Shown: positions 25,107 through 31,902 of the stretch, piece by piece
Layout of the letters: each line of letters opens with the position of its first letter
Numbering within the stretch: the first letter of the stretch is position 1
DNA from: an uncultured Bacteroidales bacterium
GTDB lineage: Bacteria > Bacteroidota > Bacteroidia > Bacteroidales > Muribaculaceae
Assembly: GCA_902776835.1 (NCBI GenBank)
Contig: CACYRK010000032.1
Location: 1 to 35,302, forward strand
Direction of reading: 5' to 3'
Length of the DNA stretch: 35,302 nt
Notes under the pieces: generated by a model
What the model saw: the letters and a program-made list of their open reading frames with translations, nothing else
Database searches by the model: none
Told to the model about the DNA's origin: nothing
Position numbers and translations under genes: made by a program

Positions 25107-25130
25107 AGGGACGCGCCATGGCGCGTCCCT
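25107..25130. repeat. 24-bp perfect palindrome around GCGCCATGGCGC
   Basis: AGGGACGCGCCA followed by its exact inverse. The core and the leading TAGGGACG are shared with the palindrome at 6343-6360, and a weaker version lies near 31662. It lies in the convergent spacer 25050-25286, which holds no gene. Confidence 0.7.
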
Positions 25131-25228
25131 GCGTGTCGGTGTGTATTGCGAGACACAGTCTCGTAAGCCTCGCAGCCAAGGCACGTCCCTCCCTCGTTGA
25201 TAGCGCCTTTTGATGTTTAACCATAATT

Positions 25229-25263
25229 TTGGGGGTGAGTCACGGTGTGTGGCTCACCCCCAA
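25229..25263. terminator. bidirectional terminator between convergent genes
   Basis: TTGGGGGTGAG and its exact inverse CTCACCCCCAA form an 11-bp stem with a 13-nt loop. AATT-rich sequence lies on both sides, with TTTT before the stem on the plus strand. The position between the dehydratase gene (ends 25049) and the secreted protein gene (ends 25287) suits termination in both directions. Confidence 0.65.
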
Positions 25264-25286
25264 TTAGTTGATGGCTGTGGAGTGGG

Positions 25287-26426
25287 TTACTTCACAATCT
25301 TGGTTACGGTCTGGGTGCCGTCGGCATACTTGGTTACGACGATGTTCACGCCGCTGAATGCCTCGCTCGAGGCTACGCCGGCAGCGTTGTAGTACTTCAC
25401 GCTGGCGACAGCCTTGGTGACGCTGACGTTGCTCACGCCCGTGGTGACAGGAGTCATCTCAACATACTCGGCCTCAATCTCGGGCACGGTGACAGTCTCG
25501 TAGCCCTCCTTCTCGAAGGTCACGTTGTACTCGGCATCGGCGGGAACGACGAGGGTGTAGTAGCCATCGACATCGGTTTTGGTGGTCAACGGCTCACCCT
25601 GGGCACGAATGATGCCTTGAGGTGCGTCGACGGCAACTGCCGTTACAGTCACGTCGGCAAGAGGATTGCCATCGGTGTCGCAAACGCCACCGCTGATTTC
25701 GCGGGTTTCCTCAGCCTCGGTGTAAGTGTATTCGATTTTGGTGACAGGCATGTCGACGTTGGTGCCGCAACCCAGCGCAGCACGTGCGTCGGGGAAGTCG
25801 TTGCCCTGAGCGTAATCGATGAAACTGTTCCAGTTGTCGGTGTAGGTCATTACGTGGCTGCGGATGCCCGAGTTGTAGAACGTCACATAGTCAGAGCCCA
25901 TGGTGCAGTTATCATCGTCGTAGGCGTCAAAGACGATGGTAACAATCAGGTTCTTGCCCGGAGTGACCTCAAACGGAGTCTCCAACTCAAATTCCAATTC
26001 GCTGTCTTCGCCATAAACGTCAATGAAATCGATGTCGATATCGGTATCAACAGCCGGTGTTTCGATATCGAAGTTGAAGAATTGCTTGACGCCCTCGATG
26101 ACGGCAAATTCGCTTTCGTCGCTCTCTTGGATATACAGTTTGACATTGCGCTGTATTCCCTCAAACGTCTCGCTGTAGAAGCGATAAGAAATCTTGTTGA
26201 TTTTCACCTCGTTCTTACCCTCGAAGTCGGCCAGGTTGTCGGCAGTGATAATCATCTGCGCACCGGTGTGTGCGAGGTAGAAGTTGGTGGGAGCGATGTC
26301 AAAATAGGAACCACTCACGTAGTCGGTGGCGTTGTCGTAGTCACCAATTGTGAGCACACCTTCCTCGGCTTGTGCTGTGAAGGTGAAAGCAGCGAGCGCT
26401 GCCAGAATAAGGTAGAATTTCTTCAT
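25287..26426 (-). CDS. secreted protein with a carboxypeptidase-regulatory-like domain and short C-terminal sorting motif
   Basis: The 379-residue protein has a signal peptide (MKKFYLILAALAAFTFTAQA). An acidic beta-rich region follows to about residue 240. A carboxypeptidase-regulatory-like domain lies at about 243-320 (ISGGVCDTDGNPLADVTVTA, TDVDGYYTLVVPADAEYNVTF, split by position). The C-terminus, VKYYNAAGVASSEAFSG then VNIVVTKYADGTQTVTKIVK, resembles the ends of many exported Prevotella and Muribaculaceae proteins and may be a T9SS-linked sorting sequence. Substrate or ligand is unknown. It lies 28 bp downstream of another secreted protein gene on the same strand, so the two are likely one transcript. 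Confidence 0.75.
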   Translation of the reverse strand: MKKFYLILAALAAFTFTAQAEEGVLTIGDYDNATDYVSGSYFDIAPTNFYLAHTGAQMIITADNLADFEGKNEVKINKISYRFYSETFEGIQRNVKLYIQESDESEFAVIEGVKQFFNFDIETPAVDTDIDIDFIDVYGEDSELEFELETPFEVTPGKNLIVTIVFDAYDDDNCTMGSDYVTFYNSGIRSHVMTYTDNWNSFIDYAQGNDFPDARAALGCGTNVDMPVTKIEYTYTEAEETREISGGVCDTDGNPLADVTVTAVAVDAPQGIIRAQGEPLTTKTDVDGYYTLVVPADAEYNVTFEKEGYETVTVPEIEAEYVEMTPVTTGVSNVSVTKAVASVKYYNAAGVASSEAFSGVNIVVTKYADGTQTVTKIVK

Positions 26427-26454
26427 AATGATGATAAATTATTGGATAAAACAT

Positions 26455-27546
26455 TTAGTGAATTATTACTTTCTTTCCGTTGTGGATGTAGATGCCACCA
26501 GTGGGGTTGACCACGCGTCGGCCGGTGAGGTCGTAGTAGTTGTTGTCCTCGACGGCGGGGTTCACAGCCACCTCGCTGATGCCCGTTTGCGGCACTTCTT
26601 CAATCACCTCGCTGGTGTGGTTGGCCAGGTCGACCATCACGCGGAAACTGTAAGGCGAGGTCACCAGTGTGTAAGGCGTGCTGCCGTTGGGCGTGCTGAA
26701 GTCGTAGGCAGCGGCATATACGTCGTAGTATACCACGGTGTGGCCGTTGAGGTAGTACGACGGCAGCGAGAACGTCTTGCTGGTGATGGGGGTGCCCCAG
26801 TCGTCCTCGGCATCGATGCTCTCGTCGGCAGCAATGTTGGTGTACACCTCGTCGCCAGCCTGGAGGTTCTGGGTGACCATCACGCGGTCGAAGTAGTCGT
26901 AGGTGCCCACCGGAGCGGTCATGTTGATCATCGAGCAGAACAGGTCGCGTGAGCCGTTGCTCATCTCCACGGTGTGTGTGCTGCGGCCAGCGGCCTCGCT
27001 GTTGTCGAGGTCAACGGTGTATTCCACGCGTTGCTGCTCGCCGGCGCCATGGCTCTCGATGCGTATCATGTCGTTCTGGTTGGCCACGGTGGTGATGTGC
27101 ATCTTGTAGTTGCCGTTGTCGTTGGTGAGGTTGAGGTAGGGCGTGTAGAGCAGGCCGGCCACCAAGCCCGGGGCAAAGGTGGGGAAGGCGTACGCTTCCC
27201 AGCCGTAGGTGAAGGCGTAGCCCATCTCGCTCAGGTTCACGCCGTACTCGTCGCCGCCGCCAGGCTCAATCAGCGAGCCGAAGTCCACGCCGTTGAAGTC
27301 CTCGTCGATGATGATGTACTCGCCGTCGGCAGGCGCCACATCCTTGGTGTAGACAAAGATGCAATAACCCTCGGCACCGTCGACCGGCTGCCAATGAGCG
27401 GTGAAGCCATTTGAACTGATGTTGGTCGCCTTCTCCACTGTGGGCGCTTCCAGCGTGAAACTGGCGCGCTTCGGAGCCGACTTTTGTGCCATCACAGGCA
27501 TTGCACCAATCAGTGCACAAAGTAGAATAAGGTATACGTTTTTCAT
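26455..27546 (-). CDS. secreted fibronectin III-like protein with short C-terminal sorting motif
   Basis: The 363-residue protein starts at the ATG of 27546 (MKNVYLILLCALIGAMPVMA signal peptide); a TTG two codons upstream is a worse start. A fibronectin III-like module comes first (about 35-75: ATNISSNGFTAHWQPVDGAEGY). A beta-sandwich region follows (IIIDEDFNGVDFGSL, YTPYLNLTNDNGNYKMHI) that resembles choice-of-anchor J domains. The end, NNYYDLTGRRVVNPTGG then IYIHNGKKVIIH, is the short C-terminal form seen in exported Prevotella-like proteins. Together with the full-length PorU in the window this suggests surface delivery, though the motif is not the classic type A domain. It has its own promoter. 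Confidence 0.75.
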   Translation of the reverse strand: MKNVYLILLCALIGAMPVMAQKSAPKRASFTLEAPTVEKATNISSNGFTAHWQPVDGAEGYCIFVYTKDVAPADGEYIIIDEDFNGVDFGSLIEPGGGDEYGVNLSEMGYAFTYGWEAYAFPTFAPGLVAGLLYTPYLNLTNDNGNYKMHITTVANQNDMIRIESHGAGEQQRVEYTVDLDNSEAAGRSTHTVEMSNGSRDLFCSMINMTAPVGTYDYFDRVMVTQNLQAGDEVYTNIAADESIDAEDDWGTPITSKTFSLPSYYLNGHTVVYYDVYAAAYDFSTPNGSTPYTLVTSPYSFRVMVDLANHTSEVIEEVPQTGISEVAVNPAVEDNNYYDLTGRRVVNPTGGIYIHNGKKVIIH

Positions 27547-27583
27547 ACGCAATGATTTAATGTTTGTTTTTCTTTTCGATTTG

Positions 27584-27615
27584 CAAAATTAGTAAGAAAA
27601 AGTAATTCTACCAAA
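27584..27615 (-). promoter_or_regulatory. promoter for the secreted-protein pair
   Basis: On the minus strand TTTG (27615-27612), 20 nt, then TAATTTTG (27591-27584). Transcription would begin near 27577, about 31 nt before the ATG at 27546. It should drive both secreted-protein genes. Confidence 0.7.
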
Positions 27616-27747
27616 ATTATGACAAAAATGAATGTTTGGAGGGTCTCGAAATGCATAATCATGCACTTATGCGCTCCCATCTGCTTTATTCACATTAATT
27701 CGCAACAAAAAGCAGTTGACAATAATGAGAAAATGAAAAATTTTACA

Positions 27748-27755
27748 TATCTTTG
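27748..27755 (+). promoter_or_regulatory. -7 element upstream of the 27824 gene
   Basis: TATCTTTG fits TAnnTTTG and would start transcription near 27762, leaving a leader of about 62 nt. No TTG lies at the right distance, so this is weaker than the divergent promoter at 27584-27615. The rest of the 277-bp spacer 27547-27823 shows nothing else. Confidence 0.4.
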
Positions 27756-27823
27756 CAATATCAATTAAGAACTTGAATAGAGAGTTGCAGAATAATTTAT
27801 AAACAACTAAAATACTAATCATT

Positions 27824-28381
27824 ATGAAACATTTTCGAGAACTGATTTTATTTGTGCTTTGCACCGTCGTGGCTTTTGGCGCAGTAGCCGAGGATCCCGA
27901 TCCTCTCATCTCTTCAATCGACGCTGCATATGAGCAGGCACACGTGGCCATGAAGAAAAACAAGAGCATGGGCAACGAGATGGTGACGAAAATCACACGC
28001 AGCGTGCGTGGAAAAGGCAAAACCACCGAGACCATCCGCTTCTACTACAACACCGTCGAGGGCACTTATTTGGGCAACGACGGCAGCGATTCGAAATTCT
28101 TCTACCACCCGCTGTATTTCATTACCCGCAGTTACAATATTGGCAAACAGAAATACTATGAGGAATACCTCTTCGATGACAACCAAAATTTGTTGTACGC
28201 ACTAACTCAGGACTATGATGAAAACGGCAAGCGTATCGAACGCCGTTTTTACTACGACGAGGGAACCCTTTACGCCGACCTTGGCCCAGAACCTGGACCG
28301 CTTATGGACCAGATGGTTTACCTCACGGCCAATGAGTTGCGACACGGCTTCGACTGGCTGATTCAGAATCCCAAAGAGTAA
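27824..28381 (+). CDS. exported protein of unknown function
   Basis: The 185-residue protein has a signal peptide (MKHFRELILFVLCTVVAFGA, cut near VAE). The mature part begins with a helix (ISSIDAAYEQAHVAMKKNKSM) and continues with beta hairpins rich in Tyr and Phe (ETIRFYYNTVEGTYLG, KFFYHPLYFITRSY, QKYYEEYLFDD, RIERRFYYDEGTLY). The pattern resembles small Bacteroidales periplasmic proteins with MORN- or lipocalin-like sheets, but I cannot assign it. It stands alone, about 70 bp before the DUF805 gene, and is divergent from the secreted pair. Confidence 0.7.
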   Translation: MKHFRELILFVLCTVVAFGAVAEDPDPLISSIDAAYEQAHVAMKKNKSMGNEMVTKITRSVRGKGKTTETIRFYYNTVEGTYLGNDGSDSKFFYHPLYFITRSYNIGKQKYYEEYLFDDNQNLLYALTQDYDENGKRIERRFYYDEGTLYADLGPEPGPLMDQMVYLTANELRHGFDWLIQNPKE

Positions 28382-28450
28382 CAAACTTGCGTCCTTTTCA
28401 ATAAATGCGTATTCCTAATCATAAATAAAAACGTTAAAAATTAATTTGCT

Positions 28451-29539
28451 ATGAAATGGTTTTTAAAATGTTTGAGCCGGTATTTTGATTTCAAGGGGCG
28501 CTCGCGCAGAAAAGAGTATTGGATGTTTGTCCTATTTAATTTTATTATCACGTTAGTCCTTGCTCTGTTGGATAATATGTTTGATTTGGTGCCGTTCGGA
28601 AGCAACGTTGGCCTTCTCTGCGGGATTTATGCCTTTCTTATGTTGATTCCCGGCTTGGCCGTGACTGTGCGTCGATTGCATGACATCGGGAAAAGCGGTT
28701 GGTGGATTTTGGTCGCTCTTATCCCAATCGTTGGCCCTATTCTCTTGTTGATATGGTACTGTACGCCAGGTGAGATTAGCGATAATTTTTATGGGCCGGA
28801 TCCCAAAGATGAGCCTGATTTTACTGCGGCAGAGGCTTTGTATGATATAAAAGAGCTTCCCAAAAAGAAATCCGGCAAGATTTTCGGGCTGGTTTTATTG
28901 GAATTGATTGCCTTGGCTGCAGGAATCTATGTTTTAGAGAGTTGCAAAAGCGACTTGTATTTTAATTACGATTCAGTTTATTTTGAACATAGTAACGATG
29001 CCACTTATAGCGTGGAGGACTCGATTTCTGTCGGAGAGTATGGAGATGCTACCTCTTGGTACCGATTGCGCCATCGTTCAAAGAATTCAGAAGAAAAGAT
29101 TATTTTGGAATCTCATGATAATATTGAGATTTTAGATGAGAATGAGGATGGTTACGCGATTATTGAGACAAGCGAAGGCAAATGGGGGGTCTATGGTCCT
29201 GAGGGTGAGTTGGTCCTCGACGGCTCGAAGATTCCGCCAATCAATACTTATTGGCTTAAACTCGTCAAGGACGATGAGGGAAAGTTGCTGATTCAGGACG
29301 GTGATACTTACATGCTCTATGACCTTGAAGGCAAACAAATAAGTTCCATGAAATCATTCATGGCGCAGCATCTTTATGAAGTTGGCTTCGCTATTATCGG
29401 GCTTGTCATGCTGGCGGTGGCGCTGCTGTGGTATTTCTTGATATGGCGCAAGAAAAAAGGCGTCAACGCGGATGCAAAACCAATGGGCGAAGACGCTGCA
29501 ACGCCATCAGAATCGTCTGAGCAGCAGAGTATTGACTGA
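28451..29539 (+). CDS. DUF805 membrane protein with a WG-like extracytoplasmic domain
   Basis: The 362-residue protein starts with a DUF805 domain (KCLSRYFDFKGRSRRKEYWMF, split; then VTVRRLHDIGKSGWWILVALIP, residues about 74-95) and has three membrane segments in its first 110 residues. A linker and a fourth hydrophobic segment (KIFGLVLLELIALAAGIYVL) lead to a beta region at about 175-305 that includes GYAIIETSEGKWGVYGPEGE, like a WG repeat. A last membrane helix (VGFAIIGLVMLAVALLWYFLIW) and a Ser-rich tail end the protein. DUF805 proteins usually stop near residue 120, so this is an extended form. Its DNA is AT-richer than the core genes here. Function is unknown. Confidence 0.75.
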   Translation: MKWFLKCLSRYFDFKGRSRRKEYWMFVLFNFIITLVLALLDNMFDLVPFGSNVGLLCGIYAFLMLIPGLAVTVRRLHDIGKSGWWILVALIPIVGPILLLIWYCTPGEISDNFYGPDPKDEPDFTAAEALYDIKELPKKKSGKIFGLVLLELIALAAGIYVLESCKSDLYFNYDSVYFEHSNDATYSVEDSISVGEYGDATSWYRLRHRSKNSEEKIILESHDNIEILDENEDGYAIIETSEGKWGVYGPEGELVLDGSKIPPINTYWLKLVKDDEGKLLIQDGDTYMLYDLEGKQISSMKSFMAQHLYEVGFAIIGLVMLAVALLWYFLIWRKKKGVNADAKPMGEDAATPSESSEQQSID

Positions 29540-29558
29540 TTTTTACTAGATAGCAATT

Positions 29559-29590
29559 ACAAGAGGAAATAGTGATGACGCGCTATGAGG
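29559..29590 (+). repeat. direct repeat, left copy, first half
   Basis: ACAAGAGGAAATAGTGATGACGCG and the following CTATGAGG (given by position) match 31765-31797 with one single-base gap. The ATGACGCGCTATG within it (29575-29587) is one arm of a hairpin whose other arm, CATAGCGCGTCAT, is now at 29794-29806, separated by the MITE-like element. Confidence 0.85.
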
Positions 29591-29591
29591 G

Positions 29592-29789
29592 GGGTGTGTC
29601 ATAATTCGGTTATGGCCGGAAACTCCCCCTCTAAGTTAGAGGGGGTGCCCCGAAGGGGCGGGGGCGTGTGTTAAGGAGCAAATGGTTTACAACCAGTGCG
29701 TTATCACACACTCCTCCGGCCCGTTGGGCCACCTCCCCTAACTTAGGGGAGAAACTTCTGTCCCAACCTTTTTGAATTATGACACGCCC
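29592..29789. mobile_element. 198-bp MITE-like element with inverted ends
   Basis: Ends GGGTGTGTCATAATTC and GAATTATGACACGCCC are inverted repeats matching at 15 of 16 positions. The inside holds several hairpins (CCCCCTCTAAGTTAGAGGGGG region, GCCCCGAAGGGGC, GGCCCGTTGGGCC) and no ORF. It interrupts the palindrome that is intact at 31782-31832. The left part resembles the multi-hairpin CTAAGTTAGAGGG elements widespread in bacteria. A degenerate end lies at 6400-6450. No transposase for it is visible. Confidence 0.65.
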
Positions 29790-29792
29790 TCG

Positions 29793-29876
29793 CCATAGCG
29801 CGTCATTTAATTGTTGCCTGTAGGCTTACTCGGGCTTCACGGGGATTTTGTCGATGCGTCGCTGGTGGCGGCCGCC
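29793..29876 (+). repeat. direct repeat, left copy, second half (with rpiB 3' end)
   Basis: These 84 bp match 31819-31902 with only a few base changes. The segment includes the last 16 codons and the stop of rpiB plus the sequence just downstream of it. Similarity ends at GCCGCC on both sides. Confidence 0.9.
29826..29876 (-). pseudogene. rpiB 3'-end remnant
   Basis: On the minus strand this encodes GGRHQRRIDKIPVKPE and a TAA stop. The intact RpiB ends GGRHQRRIDKIPVQPE, so a single residue differs. No upstream part of rpiB is present; the match stops at 29876. It is a duplicated gene end, not a gene. Confidence 0.9.
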
Positions 29877-29903
29877 TCCCCAAATGGTCCCCAAATGGGG
29901 CTC

Positions 29904-29929
29904 AAAAATCGCAATTAATTGCGATTTTT
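29904..29929. promoter_or_regulatory. operator O1, 26-bp perfect palindrome upstream of hipB
   Basis: AAAAATCGCAATT and its exact inverse; the core is AATCGCAA-N4-TTGCGATT. It ends one base before the promoter's CTTG. The same core recurs with one mismatch at 29968-29987. HipB-type repressors bind paired palindromes upstream of their own operon, so autoregulation is likely. Confidence 0.75.
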
Positions 29930-29961
29930 CTTGTGGGTTTCTAAAATATGTACTATATTTG
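29930..29961 (+). promoter_or_regulatory. hipBST promoter
   Basis: CTTG (29930-29933), 20 nt, then TATATTTG (29954-29961). Transcription would begin near 29968, at the left edge of operator O2. A repressor on O1 and O2 would therefore bracket the polymerase site. Confidence 0.75.
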
Positions 29962-29967
29962 CGCCAA

Positions 29968-29987
29968 AATCGCAATATGTTGAGATT
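29968..29987. promoter_or_regulatory. operator O2, imperfect copy
   Basis: AATCGCAA-TATG-TTGAGATT, one mismatch from the O1 core AATCGCAA-N4-TTGCGATT. It covers the predicted transcription start up to the base before the hipB ATG. Centres of O1 and O2 are 61 bp apart, close to six helical turns, so both could face the same side of the DNA. Confidence 0.7.
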
Positions 29988-30209
29988 ATGACACAGCATG
30001 AATTAGGTTCTGCAATCAAAATGAGGCGAAAACACCTCGGAATCACTCAGCGGACACTGGCCGATTTGGCGGGGGTGGCTGTTAATACCGTGGTGGCTCT
30101 CGAACGCGGTGATGGAAATACGCAAATGAAGACTATGTTGGCCGTCATCGATACGCTCGGCCTGCAGGTTGATATTAATTTAAAGCAGTTGGCTTATGAG
30201 ACAATGTGA
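29988..30209 (+). CDS. hipB: HipB-like helix-turn-helix antitoxin/repressor
   Basis: The 73-residue protein is an XRE-type DNA-binding domain: LGSAIKMRRKHLGITQRTLA (residues 6-25), DLAGVAVNTVVALERGDGN and a third helix TQMKTMLAVIDTLGLQVDI. In hip systems this protein represses the operon and, with its partner, contributes to toxin control. The start is the ATG at 29988, just behind operator O2; an earlier in-frame ATG at 29919 lies inside operator O1 and is rejected. The hipS start overlaps its end by 14 bp. There is no C-terminal extension that would reach into a HipA active site. Confidence 0.88.
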   Translation: MTQHELGSAIKMRRKHLGITQRTLADLAGVAVNTVVALERGDGNTQMKTMLAVIDTLGLQVDINLKQLAYETM

Positions 30210-30504
30210 AGTTTACGTCCATGATGTGATGGCAGGAGTCCTTGCCGAGACCGATGCGCGCGAATACGTCTTTACTTATTGTGATGACTATCGCGGTGAG
30301 CCCGTGTGCTTGGCGATGCCGGTGCGCAAGGAGTCGTATCGCTCATCACATCTTTTCCCCTATTTCTTTAACATGCTTTCTGAGGGAGCAAACCGTCAGG
30401 AGCAAACATTGTTGCTGCGCATCGACGCGAATGACGATTTTGGCATTTTGCTTGCCACTGCACAGTGCGATACTATTGGCGCTGTAACCGTTAAACCGAT
30501 ATGA
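30196..30504 (+). CDS. hipS: HipS-like protein (free HipA N-terminal subdomain)
   Basis: The 102-residue protein matches the N-terminal subdomain of HipA: VYVHDVMAGVLAETDAREYVFTY (segment), GEPVCLAMPVRKESYRS, HLFPYFFNMLSEGANRQ. In one-piece HipA kinases this leads directly into the kinase; here it is separate, as in the hipBST system of E. coli O127:H6, where HipS acts as the antitoxin that inhibits HipT. The stop overlaps the hipT start as ATGA. The frame change is a clean start-stop overlap with complete domains on both sides, so it is not read as a sequencing frameshift. Confidence 0.85.
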   Translation: MRQCEVYVHDVMAGVLAETDAREYVFTYCDDYRGEPVCLAMPVRKESYRSSHLFPYFFNMLSEGANRQEQTLLLRIDANDDFGILLATAQCDTIGAVTVKPI

Positions 30505-31517
30505 AATCATTAGAACTCACCGTCTGTCCTGCGCTGCTCCTTGAGGGGTATCAAACCTATTCGCCGGCAGCAAGAAGACTGTTGTTTGATGGGCGTTATG
30601 TGTCGCACATTCTCGACTTCGACAGCCCTGATAACAACGGCCCCGCCAGCACGTCTTATTTGGCTAATGTGGGGCGCATATCACTGTCGGGCGTCCAGCC
30701 GAAGGCGAGCCTTGTCGTGGACTCAGGCAACTTTCGCTTGACAAAGCCCGAAGAGGGTCAGCGCGGCACGTTTATCTTGAAACCGGCGCCGACATCCTAC
30801 AGCCTGTTCGACCGCAGGTTTTGCCCTGCCAATGAGCACCTCACTATGCAACTTGCCTCGCAAGTCTATGGCATTGAGACTGCTGCCAATGCTCTTTGTT
30901 TCTTCCGTGATGGCGAAGCGGCTTATCTGTGTCGCAGGTTTGATGTTGCCGATGATGGACGTAAATATCAGCAAGAGGATTTCGCATCGTTGGCGGGACT
31001 GACCAGTGCCAATGGAGGCAGTGACTATAAATATAGCAAATTGAGTTATGAAGAGTGTGCTGAAATAATTCGCAAGTATGTCAAGGCGTCGTCGGTCGAT
31101 ATACTCAAGTTTTTCCGGCTCGTTGTTTTCAACTATCTCACGCTCAACGACGATGCTCATCTGAAAAACTTCTCATTGATAAACCGTGGCGACGGCGAAT
31201 ACCGCCTTGCACCTGCCTACGACTTGATAAATACCAGTTTGCACTTGGGCATGCCTCGAATATTTGCACTTGACAAAGGCTTGTTTCGGGAGGGTATGCA
31301 CTTTACCGACACACACACGGTGGGGCGTCACGAATTTGAGGAGTTTGGAAGCCGCATAGGCTTGCCGCTACGGTTGGTCTCTCGCCAACTCGACAGTTTT
31401 GCGACTCATCGGCCGCTGGCCGACCAGTTGATTGAGCGTTCGTTTCTCTCGGCATCGCTCAAGGACACTTACCGGCGTTCCTACAACTATCGGCGATTCA
31501 CACTCGCTTCGGATTGA
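30501..31517 (+). CDS. hipT: HipT-like serine/threonine kinase toxin
   Basis: The 338-residue protein is a HipA-family kinase lacking the N-terminal subdomain supplied by hipS. It has a Gly-rich loop with Ser61-Leu-Ser63-Gly-Val-Gln (RISLSGVQPKASL), ATP-contacting Lys94 (FILKPAP), a hinge region YLCRRFDV, the catalytic loop NDDAHLKNFSL with Asp218, His220, Lys222 and Asn223, and the metal-binding Asp241 (APAYDLINT). The two Ser in the loop match the Ser-x-Ser autophosphorylation motif of E. coli HipT. Known HipA kinases phosphorylate GltX and HipT phosphorylates TrpS; the target here is not known. All catalytic residues are present. Confidence 0.88.
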   Translation: MKSLELTVCPALLLEGYQTYSPAARRLLFDGRYVSHILDFDSPDNNGPASTSYLANVGRISLSGVQPKASLVVDSGNFRLTKPEEGQRGTFILKPAPTSYSLFDRRFCPANEHLTMQLASQVYGIETAANALCFFRDGEAAYLCRRFDVADDGRKYQQEDFASLAGLTSANGGSDYKYSKLSYEECAEIIRKYVKASSVDILKFFRLVVFNYLTLNDDAHLKNFSLINRGDGEYRLAPAYDLINTSLHLGMPRIFALDKGLFREGMHFTDTHTVGRHEFEEFGSRIGLPLRLVSRQLDSFATHRPLADQLIERSFLSASLKDTYRRSYNYRRFTLASD

Positions 31518-31764
31518 AGCATAAAGGCCAAGTTGTGATTGTAGTTATTGTTGTCCGATAAATATTTTTTAAACACCCACAATTCATTTAATGTCAAGCA
31601 AAAACATCAAGTTTATAAATAATGGGCTTGCTTTGTAGTCCTTTTGGGCTGGCCAGGGTTTAGGAACGCGCCATGGAGGCAATGTTTCCAGACATCTAAA
31701 TCGTGCGTTCCTGACAGAACCAATTGCGTCTACATCTGCCACCCCTGGTTTTTATCGGACACCA

Positions 31765-31902
31765 ACAAGAGGAAATATGTGATGACGCGCTATGAGGCAT
31801 CGTGGGAGTCACGATGCGCCATAGCGCGTCATTTAATTGTTGCCTGTGCGCTTACTCGGGCTGCACGGGGATTTTGTCGATGCGTCGCTGGTGGCGGCCG
31901 CC
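31765..31902 (+). repeat. direct repeat, right copy (overlapping rpiB 3' end)
   Basis: The halves 31765-31797 and 31819-31902 match the left copy. Between them lies only 21 bp (the inner part of a hairpin) where the left copy has the MITE-like element. This copy is continuous with intact rpiB, so it is the original or regenerated site. Upstream, 31518-31764 has no gene; it includes a weak palindrome starting at 31662 (AGGAACGCGCCATGG). Confidence 0.85.
31782..31832. terminator. strong two-part hairpin downstream of rpiB
   Basis: Outer arms ATGACGCGCTATG (31782-31794) and CATAGCGCGTCAT (31820-31832) pair over 13 bp, and inner arms CATCGTG and CACGATG over 7 bp. It lies 19 bp after the rpiB stop on the minus strand. 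A clear U tract is missing, so it could be a terminator, an RNA stabiliser or simply a REP-like repeat. Confidence 0.5.

Noticed and set aside
30196..31517. Frameshifted hipA instead of hipS plus hipT
   Set aside because: The ATGA overlap, complete domains on both sides and the Ser-x-Ser loop fit the known three-gene hipBST form.
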